Shown: positions 23,922 to 34,699, counted from the stretch's first letter. The stretch is 60,562 nt of DNA from Neonectria sp. B-13 (GCA_002682825.1 NOKP01000083.1:21357-81918); one strand, 5' to 3'. Notes: generated by a model not told the origin, from the sequence alone. Numbers and translations are program-made.

Positions 23922-24341
23922 AGGCTTTCTATCCATATTCCATATTCCATATGGAACCTTTTGGGTACGGATTATGGAATTCAAGTCGTATGGAAGCTTA
24001 TTCCATACGTATGGAATATAAAAAATGACGTCATCCATCACACTTGTCATTGTCGTCAAGAATCAGGCGTAGAGACTCGCCATCCCAGTACTTCTACAGT
24101 CATTTTCCTTCTCTTGGCGAAGTGGTCATTGCTACGCCGCTGATGGTTGAAGCAAGAACCCGCTGAAAGCCCTGGTTCAGACACCCCAGAAACAGACTAC
24201 AGTAGCGGGGATAGTATTCTTCCGAAATATCCCGTTATTCCATACGTATGGAATAAGGGTGACTCGTATGGATTATGGTTAAGCCATATGGAACGTTCCA
24301 TATGGATTAACTTATTCCATACGTTTATGGATAGAAAGCCT
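23922..24341. mobile_element. 420-bp palindrome-rich non-autonomous element with target-site duplication
   Basis: The ends are AGGCTTTCTATCCAT and its inverse ATGGATAGAAAGCCT. Immediately outside lies a direct repeat ATCTGACGG followed by C on the left (23912-23921) and T on the right (24342-24351). The interior is dominated by variants of the palindrome ATTCCATACGTATGGAAT (about 23999 and 24236) and by CCATATGGAACGTTCCATATGG-type nested palindromes. There is no coding capacity. Short inverted ends plus a 9-10-bp duplication suit a Mutator-type MITE, but I do not recognise the family. Confidence 0.7.
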
Positions 24342-24450
24342 ATCTGACGGTCCTGAGACCGGGTCCCGAGGCTCCGTGTGACACATGTTGACAGAGTCTT
24401 ATGACTACTAAGTCTCATCTGGATGATTTCAACCAGGCCAATGTTTTGCT

Positions 24451-24819
24451 ATGTGTATTGACATCTTTGGTGATGAGGCCGTCAAGCTAATTAACCTTCC
24501 TACAGTTGCTGCTGAGTATAATAATGAGATGAATGATGTGGATCGAGGTGACCAACTGAGATCATATCACAGCTACGATCACCCCGTCCGCCGGGGCGCT
24601 TGGCAGGCTCTAACTTGGCACTTCCTCTTAGAGGTTATTCTTGTGAATAGCTACGTTCTTCAGCTTCACGGGCAGCCAAAAAAGAAAGCCCTTAGCGAGG
24701 TGAGCGGCAACAGAAGGAGGCCAAGGCGGCCGCGGCAGTCATGGAAGGGATGCGACAAGTGCGATGTAGCGATTTGTAACTCGAAGGATTGTTGGGACTT
24801 CTATCATAGGCTAATTTAG
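24451..24819 (+). pseudogene. piggyBac-type transposase, C-terminal remnant
   Basis: A 122-aa ORF with IFGDEAVKLINLPTVAAE, YNNEMNDVDRGDQLRSY, RRGAWQALTWHFL and VNSYVLQL in the order typical of the end of piggyBac transposases (DDE_Tnp_1_7), followed by a basic, cysteine-containing tail (CDKCDVAICNSKDC). The N-terminal two-thirds, with most of the catalytic aspartates, is not visible upstream, where a palindromic element interrupts the sequence. No TTAA-flanked termini were found. Confidence 0.85.
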
Positions 24820-26043
24820 GTGGGCGAAGATATACCTTTCATTTGCGCTATTTTAATTGGGCCCCCTCGTGACCGCTTTGGAGGTTTATGACAGCCGATG
24901 GGATAGGTCGCTGCCTCTATTACTAAGGAGAAGGTTCATCTAGAGAGCAGACCAACTTCGCAGAGGACATAGCTAGAGGGGAAGATATTAAATCTTGTGA
25001 TGCTGATCGAAATGAATAGCTCTAGCTTCCATTCTCTCAACCGTGCCTGGGTGCCAGATTGCCGGTTTTTCTAGCTAGACAACGCGAAGACGGTATAATG
25101 GCGACACGGGAAGCGAACATGGCGCTAACACGACGCGATTGACACTCGGTAGATTACAGGAGAGCAACTTAGCTGCAAGGTAGCGCGCACCGTTAAGCTA
25201 ACAAACCTTAATGTAACCCCAACCACAAGTAAACCCTAACCCCAACCACCGGAATTACAAAGATGAAAAGTCGACGCGCGTAGAAATGTGTGAGGAGGGA
25301 TAAGGCAATTACAGATAGATATTGGGCAAGGTAATGCACATATACATAGATATACCCTTGTAGAAAAGGAAGAGAGGAAGAGAGAGAAATAGTAAAAGAA
25401 AACAGGACAGAAAAAAGAAAAGAAACAAATAGAAGTAACATACATGACAAGCGGGTGCCACAGCAACCCGTGAGCTCTGACTCCTCCTAATTCAACCCGC
25501 TGGCAAAGTGATGGCAAAGTGATGGCAAAGTGAGAGGATGTTGTGGGCTGGGTCGCAAACGCTAGGGACTTCATGCAGCACGCCAGACTTTCCAGCCAGC
25601 GTTTTGACGCCAAGCTGCCTTCAACCCAACCAAATGAATGTTACCCCTAGTGATAGTATTGACATTAGGGCAAAACATTTAAGACTAATCTCTCCCTCGC
25701 GCACCCATCTCCAAGGTCCAGGTCCCAAATTCCCCCGTTCACACCAAGTCTTTTGCCTATGGTCGCCTTCGGCCACGATATTCCTTGCAAGAATATCTCT
25801 TTTACTCACCTTCTTTTGCTTTATGCCTCGTGCTGCCGCTCAAGCGCCTACAGCAACCTAATCACTGGGCTTTCTTCCGCACCCAAAGCTCCAACGCGCA
25901 CCCAGAGTCTTGTGTTTTCCCACGCGACTTGCGCTCCGAACCCATCGTCACATTTCGCTCTCGACTTTCCAGCCTGCTGCTTCAACTGCCGCTTCTCGTA
26001 TCTGTTGTGTCCTATGCACCGCGCCGTCGCGCGATAGCGCACC
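24820..26043. promoter_or_regulatory. Intergenic region including the kleisin promoter
   Basis: 24820-25500 is non-coding, with purine-rich tracts at 25360-25430 and three tandem 12-bp units (TGGCAAAGTGA) at 25500-25535. From about 25680 to 26043 the plus strand is pyrimidine-rich, typical of the 5' leader of constitutively expressed fungal genes, and leads directly to the kleisin ATG. Confidence 0.5.
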
Positions 26044-27781
26044 ATGTTCTATTCCGAGACTCTACTCCAGAAGAGTGGGCCGCTCGCCAGAGTCTGGCTT
26101 TCGGCCAACTTCGAGCGCAAGCTCTCTAAAAAACATGTTCTGCAATCAAATATCGCCGATAGTATAGCGGTCATTGTCACGCCCAGCCAGGCGCCTATGG
26201 CGCTGCGACTAAGCAGTCAGCTACTACTTGGTGCTGTTCGAATCTACCAGCGCAAGACGCGTTACTTGCTGGATGATTGTGACGATACTTGGAAAATGAT
26301 GAAGATGGTATATAACACGCTCTCTTCCGTCTCACAAAATATACTGAGATGCCTAGGCCTTCCGACCAAGCATAGACCATGATATTCCCATCAGCCTAAA
26401 ACTTCCTGACCGCGAATCACTCACGCTTCCCTATGAGGTGCCACCTTACGACGACATCGAACTACCCCCTCCTCCCGACGTGAACTGGCTTTTGTCCCAG
26501 ATAGAGGAGATGGAAACAGGCCCAATCGACCGCAAGCGTCGCGTCAGCCTACGTGACATTTACTTGCCAGAAGAATTTAGTCCTAGTCATTACGCTGGCC
26601 TGTATGAGGAAGTGTCGGAGCCCATGGAGGGCCTTGACCTTGAGCTTGATTTTGGTATTGAAATTGGTCGAGAAGCGCCAGCTCCTCGCCCGATTGAGGA
26701 GGAAATGGTTAGCGAGCTAGAAGCAATGCCACCCGAGAAAGAGGGCGCTGAGGGCGAGCCGGCCCTCGAACTAGGCTTTGGGGAGATTCCAATGGGAGGT
26801 GAGGAATTCGAGTTCCACCCGGCCGACGTCAGTGGCGCTCGAACCACCGAATCCCCGCTCTCCGAGATCGACGAAGCACTTGCTCGGGAGGTTGAGGCTG
26901 AGTATACCTCGCTTCGCCGAGCTGAACTCCAGGAGCTTGAAGAACAACGCGCTCTTATGCGACGGTCCGAGCAACGCACCAAGAAACGGAAGATTCTGGT
27001 CCCTGATGAGGAGATTACTCTATCCAGCAACCAAATTCAGGAGCAGCAAGCCAACCGTGACAACATTACTAAACCTACGACATACATCCCCCGGGACCCT
27101 TTCTTGGTCGCCTTGCTAGAAATGCAAAAAACCGGCGGTTTCGTTTCCTCTATTATGATGGAAGGACGAAGCTCTGCATGGGCGCCTGAACTGCGAGGAA
27201 TGCTCTCTCTAAGTGCTATTCAAGAACCGAGAGAGCTGAAGCGGAAGCGCCCTATCAGAGTCGCTGAAGTTGAACCCGAATACGGCGTTTCTAAGTCGCC
27301 TCGCCTAGAACTTGGTGAGGAACCAGAATTCGGTCTTGGAGCTGGAGCTCTCGGCGAGGAGAGCATGGCCGGTGAGGAAACAATGCTTGAAATTCCCGCC
27401 TTTGAGGGGATCACTGCCCCTCTCGTTGCCCCCGCCGCACGGCCCCCTATCTCGATAGCCACTGAGCATGCCGTCCACATTTTGCGAGATCAATTCGGTC
27501 CCGAAGCTGCGACCAGCCCTGGCAAGCGAGCGAGCACCTCTGTTGTCTTCCAAGACCTGCTTCCCGAGCATCGGACCACTAAGGCCGAGGCAACCAGAAT
27601 GTTCTTTGAGTGCCTGGTGCTTGCTACTAAGGATGCGATCAAGGTTGAGCAGGGCTCAGGGCTGGGAGATGATATCCGGATGTGGGCGAAGGAAGGCTTT
27701 TGGGGAGCCTGGGCCGAGAGAGACACGGGTGGCGAGATCGCGCACGAGATCGAGACCGAGACTGTTGCCATGTCACCATGA
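26044..27781 (+). CDS. Cohesin kleisin subunit (Rad21/Scc1 family)
   Basis: Exon 1 26044-26307, intron 26308-26356 (GTATAT...CCTAG, 49 nt), exon 2 26357-27781, 562 aa. The N-terminus starts MFYSETLLQKSGPLARVW and continues through APMALRLSSQLLLGAVRIY and RYLLDDC, the Rad21/Rec8 N-terminal domain that binds the SMC3 neck. The splice restores KMAFRP exactly where the family has it. The acidic linker contains IEIGREAPAPRP; EIGR fits the ExxR separase consensus. The C-terminus FFECLVLATKDAIKVEQ...WGAWAE is the winged helix that binds the SMC1 head. The protein is expected to close the cohesin ring in the nucleus. It looks complete. It is hard to say from one window whether it is the only Rad21 gene or an extra paralogue in a transposon-rich region; features fit Rad21 rather than Rec8. 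Confidence 0.92.
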
Positions 27782-27949
27782 TTCTTCTATAGCGCAAAAT
27801 TTCTACAACTTGATTACGCCCCTTGGCCGCGCACTTCTCCCTCAACTGCTTCTCGCTCGTGTTTGGTAATCCCCACAGGTGCTGGCAACGGCCCCACCTC
27901 GGCCGGCGGAGAGGGCATACTTGCGAATTGTAGCGGTAAAATCAGGCGA

Positions 27950-28010
27950 GTGTCCTTGTGCAAACTATTGAGACAGTGGAGCACTTCATTCTGCGATGCA
28001 GGAAATGGAC
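27950..28010 (+). pseudogene. LINE (Tad-like) 3'-end fossil
   Basis: About 20 codons reading ETVEHFILRCRKW, preceded by a frame-broken CPC. This is the Cys/His motif at the end of many fungal LINE reverse-transcriptase proteins. Nothing of the reverse transcriptase itself is visible. Confidence 0.5.
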
Positions 28011-28127
28011 TGTGCAAAGGAGCTTTGGCATGAGATTGAAGATGAAGTGTTCGAAAGTCTGCTAGATTCAATGCCCCAGCGAATGCAAGCAGTCATTGAC
28101 GCAGATGGCTGGTACACTAAATATTAA
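28011..28127 (+). pseudogene. Tc1/mariner-type transposase C-terminal fossil
   Basis: The reading frame ends in SMPQRMQAVIDADGWYTKY and TAA, matching the characteristic last residues of Tc1/impala-like transposases. It is fused directly to the LINE fossil on its left, so two elements have been joined by insertion or deletion. Confidence 0.75.
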
Positions 28128-28746
28128 TATATATCATCGTAATCTCTAGTTTCTAGGCTTCAAATTTATCTAGCTTGTGATTTAATATGATATTATTTGG
28201 GTGCACAATGGCAGGTTGAAGACTGGGTCATGATCAGGGAGATTTGGGTGGATCCGGAGATTGTCGGAACTTTTGCACGCCCACTGTAGATCTCTGCCCC
28301 CCATTTCGCTTCCAGAAATGCGCCGCACTTCCAGTTTGGGCATGTTTAGCAGAAACGCGAAATGCGGCGCGTTTCTTACACCAGGGCCCGTGCCAACCCT
28401 GTAGAGTTCATATTAGGTAAGTTGAGTAACTTTATAGGACAGTGATCTTGTTGGATTGGACTGGACTGGATTTCGGCGTCAGATCCAGTCCAGTCTAGTG
28501 CAAAGGGCAGCGGTCTCCAGGAGCGCCAATACAAATCCAGTTCCTATTTTCTCTTCATAAGCGATCTTTAAGACAACCTTATTGGTCATGGGCTTGTGTT
28601 TCCTTTGTTGATTTAGGGTGTTTTGGCGGCTGGCATATGCTGCTGGCACTTGAGCTTGAACCCTAAGGCTGAGATCAGTCCTTTTTAGATCGTGACGGCA
28701 ATTGACAGAATCAGGGCCAAGAAGACTATTATCCGACTCAGAAGGC
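28128..28746. other. Spacer, nothing recognised
   Basis: AT-variable sequence of about 620 bp with a short inverted pair around GAAATGCGCCGCACTTCC / GAAACGCGAAATGCGGCGCG (about 28310-28375). It has no ORF of interest. The left terminus of Fot copy 1 was sought here and not found. Confidence 0.4.
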
Positions 28747-30497
28747 TTAGATGAAGAGTGAACACAACATGGAATTATTGTGACTACTTACTTGGGTAGA
28801 CAGCCATTCGGCTGCGTACAACGTGTGGTATTTTTCCTTCAGTCGCGCCGGCCCTCCTTGACCACCACTTCTCGATGATTCGGCCACTACCTGCCTATTA
28901 ACATCCATTTGATTAATTGCTTCCCGGCCCTCATCTACAGTCATCTTCCCTCTATTCTGCAGGCGGGTTCTTTTTGCTCTACGCCGCTTGCTAAGTGTCT
29001 CATTTGACTGTCGAAGGATCTGGTTCTCAGACTTTAATAATGCTATTTGATGCATTATTGCCTTTGTTCCCTTAGAAAATGACTCAAGTGCTTTAAGAAT
29101 AGATGCTGGAGAGCTACTTTGATGCCTTCTGATTCGTCGTTTAAGGTATTCAGACTGAGAGCTAGTCTCAAGGACGGTTTTTGGGGTCTTTGAGACCCAA
29201 GGGTCAGGGAGGCTAGCCTCCTCCTCAACAGGTGTTGGAGTCCGTAGCTGCACATCAAGCTTTAAGAGTACATTTTCAGGGTCTAGAGGAACAAGTCCAG
29301 CTCCTCTAAAACCTCCCTTGATATTGCTTTCTGTCATTGCGGCTTCATAGGCAGTATAGAAGGCTGGAAAGAAATCGGTCTTAGAAACGTAGTTTATAGA
29401 GCATCTGATCAGATGCTCTATTTGCTGACCATAGGCCTTCTTAAGCGGTCCAAAGCACCCAACGTCAAGAGGCTAGAGTAGATGAGACAAATAAGGCGGC
29501 ATACAAAGCGTAATGATATTATTTTTCTCGCAATAGGTCTCAAAGTCGGCTGAGTGGTGGCTTTCATGCCCGTCGAGGATTAGAAGACGATAGCGACCAT
29601 TTGATCGCGTCTTTGTGTGCCGGTCAAAGTGCTTAATCCACTCAAGACCCGTCTCGTTATCAGTCCAGCCATTTTTAGTCGTGGCAATAGCCCAATTGCC
29701 CGGGAGGTTGCTTTCTTGGTACCAGCTGGCGAGGTGATATTGGCCCGCAATCACAATGAACGGCTGGATTGCCCAGCCTTCCGCATTGATAGCCTGAATG
29801 ACTGTAACCCATTCCCGGTTTCCAGGCTGGACTGATTTCGGGTTTCCGCGTCTTTCTGCGCCTGTGACAACCATTCCGCTTGCGATCAGGCCCATCATAA
29901 AGCCAGTCTCATCAAAGTTGTAGATATCGGCTAGGGTGATGCCATACTTCGCGATTGTATTCTCCACGAGCTGAAACCAATTGCGAATAATAGTCGGATC
30001 TTCGCATTTAGCTCTCTGATAGTCGTATTTACGAAAGAAACGCGTCTTGAGCTCTGGATGTCGCCTGACGAAGTTGGAGGCCCAGCGCTTGCCGACAGGT
30101 GACGCATCGCGGTCGGCGAGCAGTCGGTTGGCCATTTATTCTACACCATGAAGTCGCGGGGGAAACCCTCGAGAGTCTAGGTCAAGGATATAGTCAATAA
30201 TGATCTGTTCCTCTAGATTGGATAGTTTGCGTGATTTAGGGATAATATCGCCTCGAGAAGGTTTGCCATGCTGTCGGTCATAGAGGGTACTAGGTGGGAC
30301 TTTATATATCCTTGCAGTAGGGTAGATATGTAATTTTGGGTCATTTCGAAGAGCCTGAAGGGCAAGAATGATATTTGCCTCTTTACTTGATTGTGACATG
30401 TTTGGTGGTTGAGAAATAATTGATTAAATGAAAAGAAGAGGGGTTAAGGGATTTTTTTCCGACTCGCTTGTATTCCCAACTCGCTTATCATGTACGT
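28747..30497 (-). mobile_element. Fot/pogo-like element copy 1, truncated
   Basis: Transposase read from 30399 to about 28747. It starts MSQSSKEANIILALQALRND, with a helix-turn-helix, CENP-B-like region and DDE domain ([38 protein letters not shown]). It carries two premature stops, a GAA-to-TAA change at 30133-30135 and a TAG at about 29470 where copy 3 has CAA. The C-terminal zinc knuckle of copies 2 and 3 is lost. The right terminus (ACGTACATGATAAGCGAG on the minus strand) ends at 30497 next to a TA; no left inverted repeat is present. Non-functional. Confidence 0.9.
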
Positions 30498-30581
30498 TAG
30501 TTATAACTTTAATAATAAGTGATTTTACTTTAGTGGTAATGGTTATATACTTAGATCTGACCGTGAGAATAAGATAAGATA

Positions 30582-32725
30582 ACGTACATGATAAGTGAGT
30601 GAGCCAAACAAGTGAGTGAGCCAAAAATCCTAACCTTTAAAATTAAAACTTCAATAAAAATACAACAACACCTCAAATCAATTAAAACTAATTGCTATAC
30701 TCTTCCTCAGACGTCTCAATAACAACCTGACAGGTCCTTGCATTATGACCAGTCTTTCTACAAGTTCCACAGCGCCTTTCCCTCAGCATCGCTGACCTCC
30801 CTCGACCACCACTTCTCGACGATTCAGCAGCTACCTGTGCATCAACATCTCTCTGATCTATCTCACCCCTTCCCTCATCTACAGTCATCTTCCCTCTATT
30901 CTGTAGGCGGGTTCTTTTTGCTCTGCGCCGCTTGCTAAGAGTCTCATTTGCCTGTCGAAGGATCTGGTTCTCAGACTTCAATAATGCCATTTGATGCATT
31001 ATTGCCTTTGTTCCCTTAGAAAATGACTCAAGCGCCTCAAGGATAGATGCTGGAGAGCTGCTCTGATGCCTTCTCACTCGTCTTTTAAGGTATTCAGACT
31101 GCGAACTGGCCTCAAGCACTGTCTTTGGGGTCTTCGAGACCCAAGGGTCAGGGAGGCCGACCTCCTCTGCAGCCGGTGTTGGAGTCCGTAGCTGCACATC
31201 AAGCTTTGATATGACATTTTCTGGGTTTAAGGGAACAAGTCNGGATCTGGTTCTCAGACTTCAATAATGCCATTTGATGCATTATTGCCTTTGTTCCCTT
31301 AGAAAATGACTCAAGCGCCTCAAGGATAGATGCTGGAGAGCTGCTCTGATGCCTTCTCACTCGTCTTTTAAGGTATTCAGACTGCGAACTGGCCTCAAGC
31401 ACTGTCTTTGGGGTCTTCGAGACCCAAGGGTCAGGGAGGCCAACCTCCTCTGCAGCCGGTGTTGGAGTCCGTAGCTGTACATCAAGCTTCAATATGACAT
31501 TTTCTGGGTTCAAGGGAACAAGTCCGGCCCCTCGAAAACCTCCCTCAATATTGCTCCTTGTCATAGCGGCTTCGTGGGCAGCGTAGAAGGCTGGGAAGAA
31601 CTCGGTCTTCGAAACATGGGTTATAGAGCATCTGATCAATTGCTCAATTGCTCGACCATAGGCGGTTTTAAGCGGCCCAAAGCACCCGACATCAAGAGGC
31701 TGGAGCAGATGAGATGAATGAGGCGGCATACAAAGCGTAACGATGTCGTTCTCTTCACAATATTTCTCAAAGTCGACAGAGTGGTGACTTTCATGCCCAT
31801 CAAGGATTAGAAGACGATAGCGACCGGTCGATCGATCCTTTGTGTGCTGATTAAAGTGCTTGAGCCACTCAAGACCTGTCTCATTGTCGGTCCAGCCATT
31901 TTGAGTCATCGCAATAACCCAATCGCCTGGGAGGTTGCTTTCCCGATACCAGCTAGCAAGGTGATATTGGCCCGCAACCACGATGAACGGCTGGATCGCC
32001 CAGCCTTCCGCATTGATCGCCTGAATGACTGTAACCCATTCCCGGTTTCCAGGCTGGACTGATTTCGGGTTTCCACGCCTATCTGTGCCTGTAACGACCA
32101 TTCCGCTTGCGATTATGCCCATCATAAAGCCGGTCTCATCAAAGTTGTAGATATCAGCTAGGTCGATACCATATTTCGCGATTGTGTTCTCCACGAGCCG
32201 GAACCAATTGCGAATAATGGTTGGATCTTCGCATTTAGCCCTCTGATAGTCGTATTTACGAAAAAAAACGCGTCTTGAGCTCTGGTTGTCGCCTGACGAA
32301 GTTGGAAGCCCAGCGCTTGCCGACAGGTGACGCATCGCGGTCGGCGAGCAGTCGGTTGGCCATTTCTTCAACACCACGCAGTCGCGGGGGAAATCCTCGC
32401 GAATCCAGGTCGAGGATGAACTGAACAATGATCTGCTCCTCTAGATCGGATAGCTTGCGTGATTTGGGGATAGTATCGCGTTGAGACGGTATGCCTTTCT
32501 GCCGGCGACGTAAGGTAGTACGATCTACATCATAGATCTCTGCGGCGCTCCGGATACTTAATTTTGGGTCATTTTGAAGGGCTTGAAGAGCAAGAAGGAT
32601 ATTTCCCTCTTTATTTGATCGAGACATCTTTGGTTGTTGAGAATCAATTGATCAATTGAAAAGATGAGAGATTGAGGGATTTTTGGCTCACTCACTTGTT
32701 TGGCTCACTCACTTATCATGTACGT
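30582..32725 (-). mobile_element. Fot/pogo-like element copy 2, both termini present, misassembled inside
   Basis: Termini of about 50 bp (ACGTACATGATAAGTGAGTG and its inverse) lie at 30582 and 32725, each flanked by TA, the Tc1/mariner target. Each terminus holds two 17-bp units AAGTGAGTGAGCCAAAC. The transposase starts at 32627 (MSRSNKEGNILLALQALQND) but shifts frame near 32270, where a run of eight A replaces the seven in copy 3. Around the N at 31242 about 280 bp (30959-31241) is repeated at 31243-31530 with a few differences, so the join looks like an overlap of two similar copies. The C-terminus contains a CCHC knuckle (CGTCRKTGHNARTC) and ends at 30688. Confidence 0.9.
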
Positions 32726-32806
32726 TATAGCTATTATCTAGAGTTAAAAGGATTAATATGACCTTGAGAAGCACTTAGTAATTATTAAATCGGCCTATAA
32801 GATATA

Positions 32807-34699
32807 ACGTATATGTCACCCATGCGTCGCATCCAACCATGCGTCGCATCCAACCATGCGTCGCATCCAACCATGCGTCGCATTTTTCCCTCTTCCACCT
32901 AACTTTCCACTTCATCAATCAAATCTCTACCACTAAGCATGTCACAATCAAATATAGAGGCAAAAACCCTCCTTGCTCTTCAAGCCCTTCAAAATGACCC
33001 AAAACTCAGTGTCCGACGCGCTGCTAGTATCTATGAGGTCAATGAACATAGGCTACGTCGCCGGCAGAAGGGCATTCAATCTCGACGCGACTGGATCAAC
33101 CCATCACGTCGACTGTCTGATCTAGAGGAACAGATCATTATTCAGTTCATCCTCGACCTAGATTCGCGAGGATTTCCCCCGCGACTGCGTGGTGTTGAAG
33201 AAATGGCCAACCGACTGCTTGCTGACCGTAACGCATCACCTGTCGGCAAACGCTGGGCTTCGAACTTCGTCAGGCGACAACCAGATCTTAAGACGCGTTT
33301 TTTTCGTAAATACGACTATCAGAGGGCTAAATGCGAAGATCCAACCATCATTCGCAATTGGTTCAGGCTTGTGGAGAACACAATCGCGAAGTATGGTATC
33401 AACCTAACTGATATCTATAACTTTGATGAGACCGGCTTTATGATGGGCCTCATTGCAAGCGGAATGGTGGTTACAGGCGCAGAAAGGCGTGGAAACCCGA
33501 AATCAGTCCAGCCTGGAAACCGGGAATGGGTTACAGTCATTCAGGCGATTAATGCGGAAGGCTGGGCGATCCAGCCGTTCATCGTGGTTGCAGGCCAATA
33601 TCACCTCGCCAGCTGGTACCAGGAAAGCAACCTCCCAGGCGATTGGGCTATTGCTACGACTCAAAATGGCTGGACAGATAATGAGACAGGTCTTGAGTGG
33701 CTCAAGCACTTTGATCAGCACACAAAGGCCCGATCAATCGGTCGCTATCGTCTTCTGATCCTCGATGGGCATGAAAGTCACCACTCGGTCGACTTTGAGA
33801 CATATTGCGAAGAGAACCACATCATTACGCTTTGTATGCCGCCTCATTCATCGCATCTACTTCAACCTCTTGATGTTGGGTGCTTTGGGCCGCTTAAAAA
33901 AGCCTATGGTCGAGAAATTGAGCAGTTGATCAGATGCTCTATAACCCACGTTTCAAAGACTGAGTTCTTCCCAGCCTTTTATGCCGCCCATGAAGCCGCT
34001 ATAACAAAAAGTAATATCGAGGGAGGTTTTCGAGGGGCTGGACTTGTTCCTTTAGACCCAGAAAATGTCATATCAAAGCTTGATGTGCAGCTACGGACTC
34101 CAACACCGGTCGAGGAGGAGGTCAGCCTCCCTGACCCTTGGGTTTCAAAGACCCCAAAGACTGTGCTTGAGGCTAGCTTGCAGTCTGAATACCTTAAAAT
34201 ACGAGTGAGAAGGCATCAGAGTAGCTCTCCAGCATCTATTCTTGAGGCGCTTGAGTCATTTACTAAGGGAACGAAGGCAATAATGCATCAGATAGCATTA
34301 TTGAAGTCCGAGAACCAAATCCTTCGACAGGCAAATGAGACTCTTAGTAGGCGGCGCAGAGCGAAAAGAACCCGCCTACGTAAAGGAGGGAAGATGACTC
34401 TAGACGAGGGGAGGGATGAAATTGATCAGAAGGACATTGATGCGCAAGTAGTGGCTGAATCGTCGAGAAGTGGTGGTCGAGGAAGGTCGGCGCTGCCGAG
34501 GGAAAGGCGCTGTGGAACATGTGGAAAGGCCGGTCATAATATAAGGACCTGTTAGGCTGTAATTGAGATATCCAGAGAAGAGTATAGCGATTAGTTTTAA
34601 TTGATTTAATGCTTTGTTATGTTTTTATTAAAGTTTTAATTTAAAGGTTATGAAAAGTGCGACGCATGGTTGGATGCGACGCATGGGTGACATATACGT
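32807..34699 (+). mobile_element. Fot/pogo-like element copy 3, structurally complete (1893 bp)
   Basis: The element starts ACGTATATGTCACCC at 32807 and ends with the inverse at 34699, flanked by TA on both sides. The left end has three full and one partial copy of a 17-bp repeat CATGCGTCGCATCCAAC; the right end has one full and one partial inverted copy. It encloses one uninterrupted transposase ORF. This is the best candidate for an autonomous element in the window. Confidence 0.93.
32939..34555 (+). CDS. Fot/pogo-type DDE transposase (copy 3)
   Basis: 538 aa, from MSQSNIEAKTLLALQALQND. Residues about 10-60 form a helix-turn-helix of the Psq type (SIYEVNEHRLRRRQKGI), followed by a CENP-B-like DNA-binding region (HRGFPPRL-type segment, GKRWASNFVRRQPDLKTRFF). 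The DDE_1 catalytic core shows D in YNFDETGFM, D in [12 protein letters not shown] and D in QPLDVGCFGPLKKAYG. Coiled-coil-prone and basic segments follow (QILRQANETLSRRRRAKRTR), and then a zinc knuckle CGTCGKAGHNIRTC. The TAG at 34553 stands where copy 2 reads CAG, so the protein is about 13 residues shorter than copy 2, but the knuckle is kept. It would bind the element's termini and cut and join DNA at TA in the nucleus. Confidence 0.93.
   Translation: MSQSNIEAKTLLALQALQNDPKLSVRRAASIYEVNEHRLRRRQKGIQSRRDWINPSRRLSDLEEQIIIQFILDLDSRGFPPRLRGVEEMANRLLADRNASPVGKRWASNFVRRQPDLKTRFFRKYDYQRAKCEDPTIIRNWFRLVENTIAKYGINLTDIYNFDETGFMMGLIASGMVVTGAERRGNPKSVQPGNREWVTVIQAINAEGWAIQPFIVVAGQYHLASWYQESNLPGDWAIATTQNGWTDNETGLEWLKHFDQHTKARSIGRYRLLILDGHESHHSVDFETYCEENHIITLCMPPHSSHLLQPLDVGCFGPLKKAYGREIEQLIRCSITHVSKTEFFPAFYAAHEAAITKSNIEGGFRGAGLVPLDPENVISKLDVQLRTPTPVEEEVSLPDPWVSKTPKTVLEASLQSEYLKIRVRRHQSSSPASILEALESFTKGTKAIMHQIALLKSENQILRQANETLSRRRRAKRTRLRKGGKMTLDEGRDEIDQKDIDAQVVAESSRSGGRGRSALPRERRCGTCGKAGHNIRTC

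Noticed and set aside
25210..25255. TAAACCCTAACCCCAACC words looking like telomeric repeats
   Set aside because: Only one or two imperfect words, with no regular 6-bp period; probably chance in a C/A-rich stretch.
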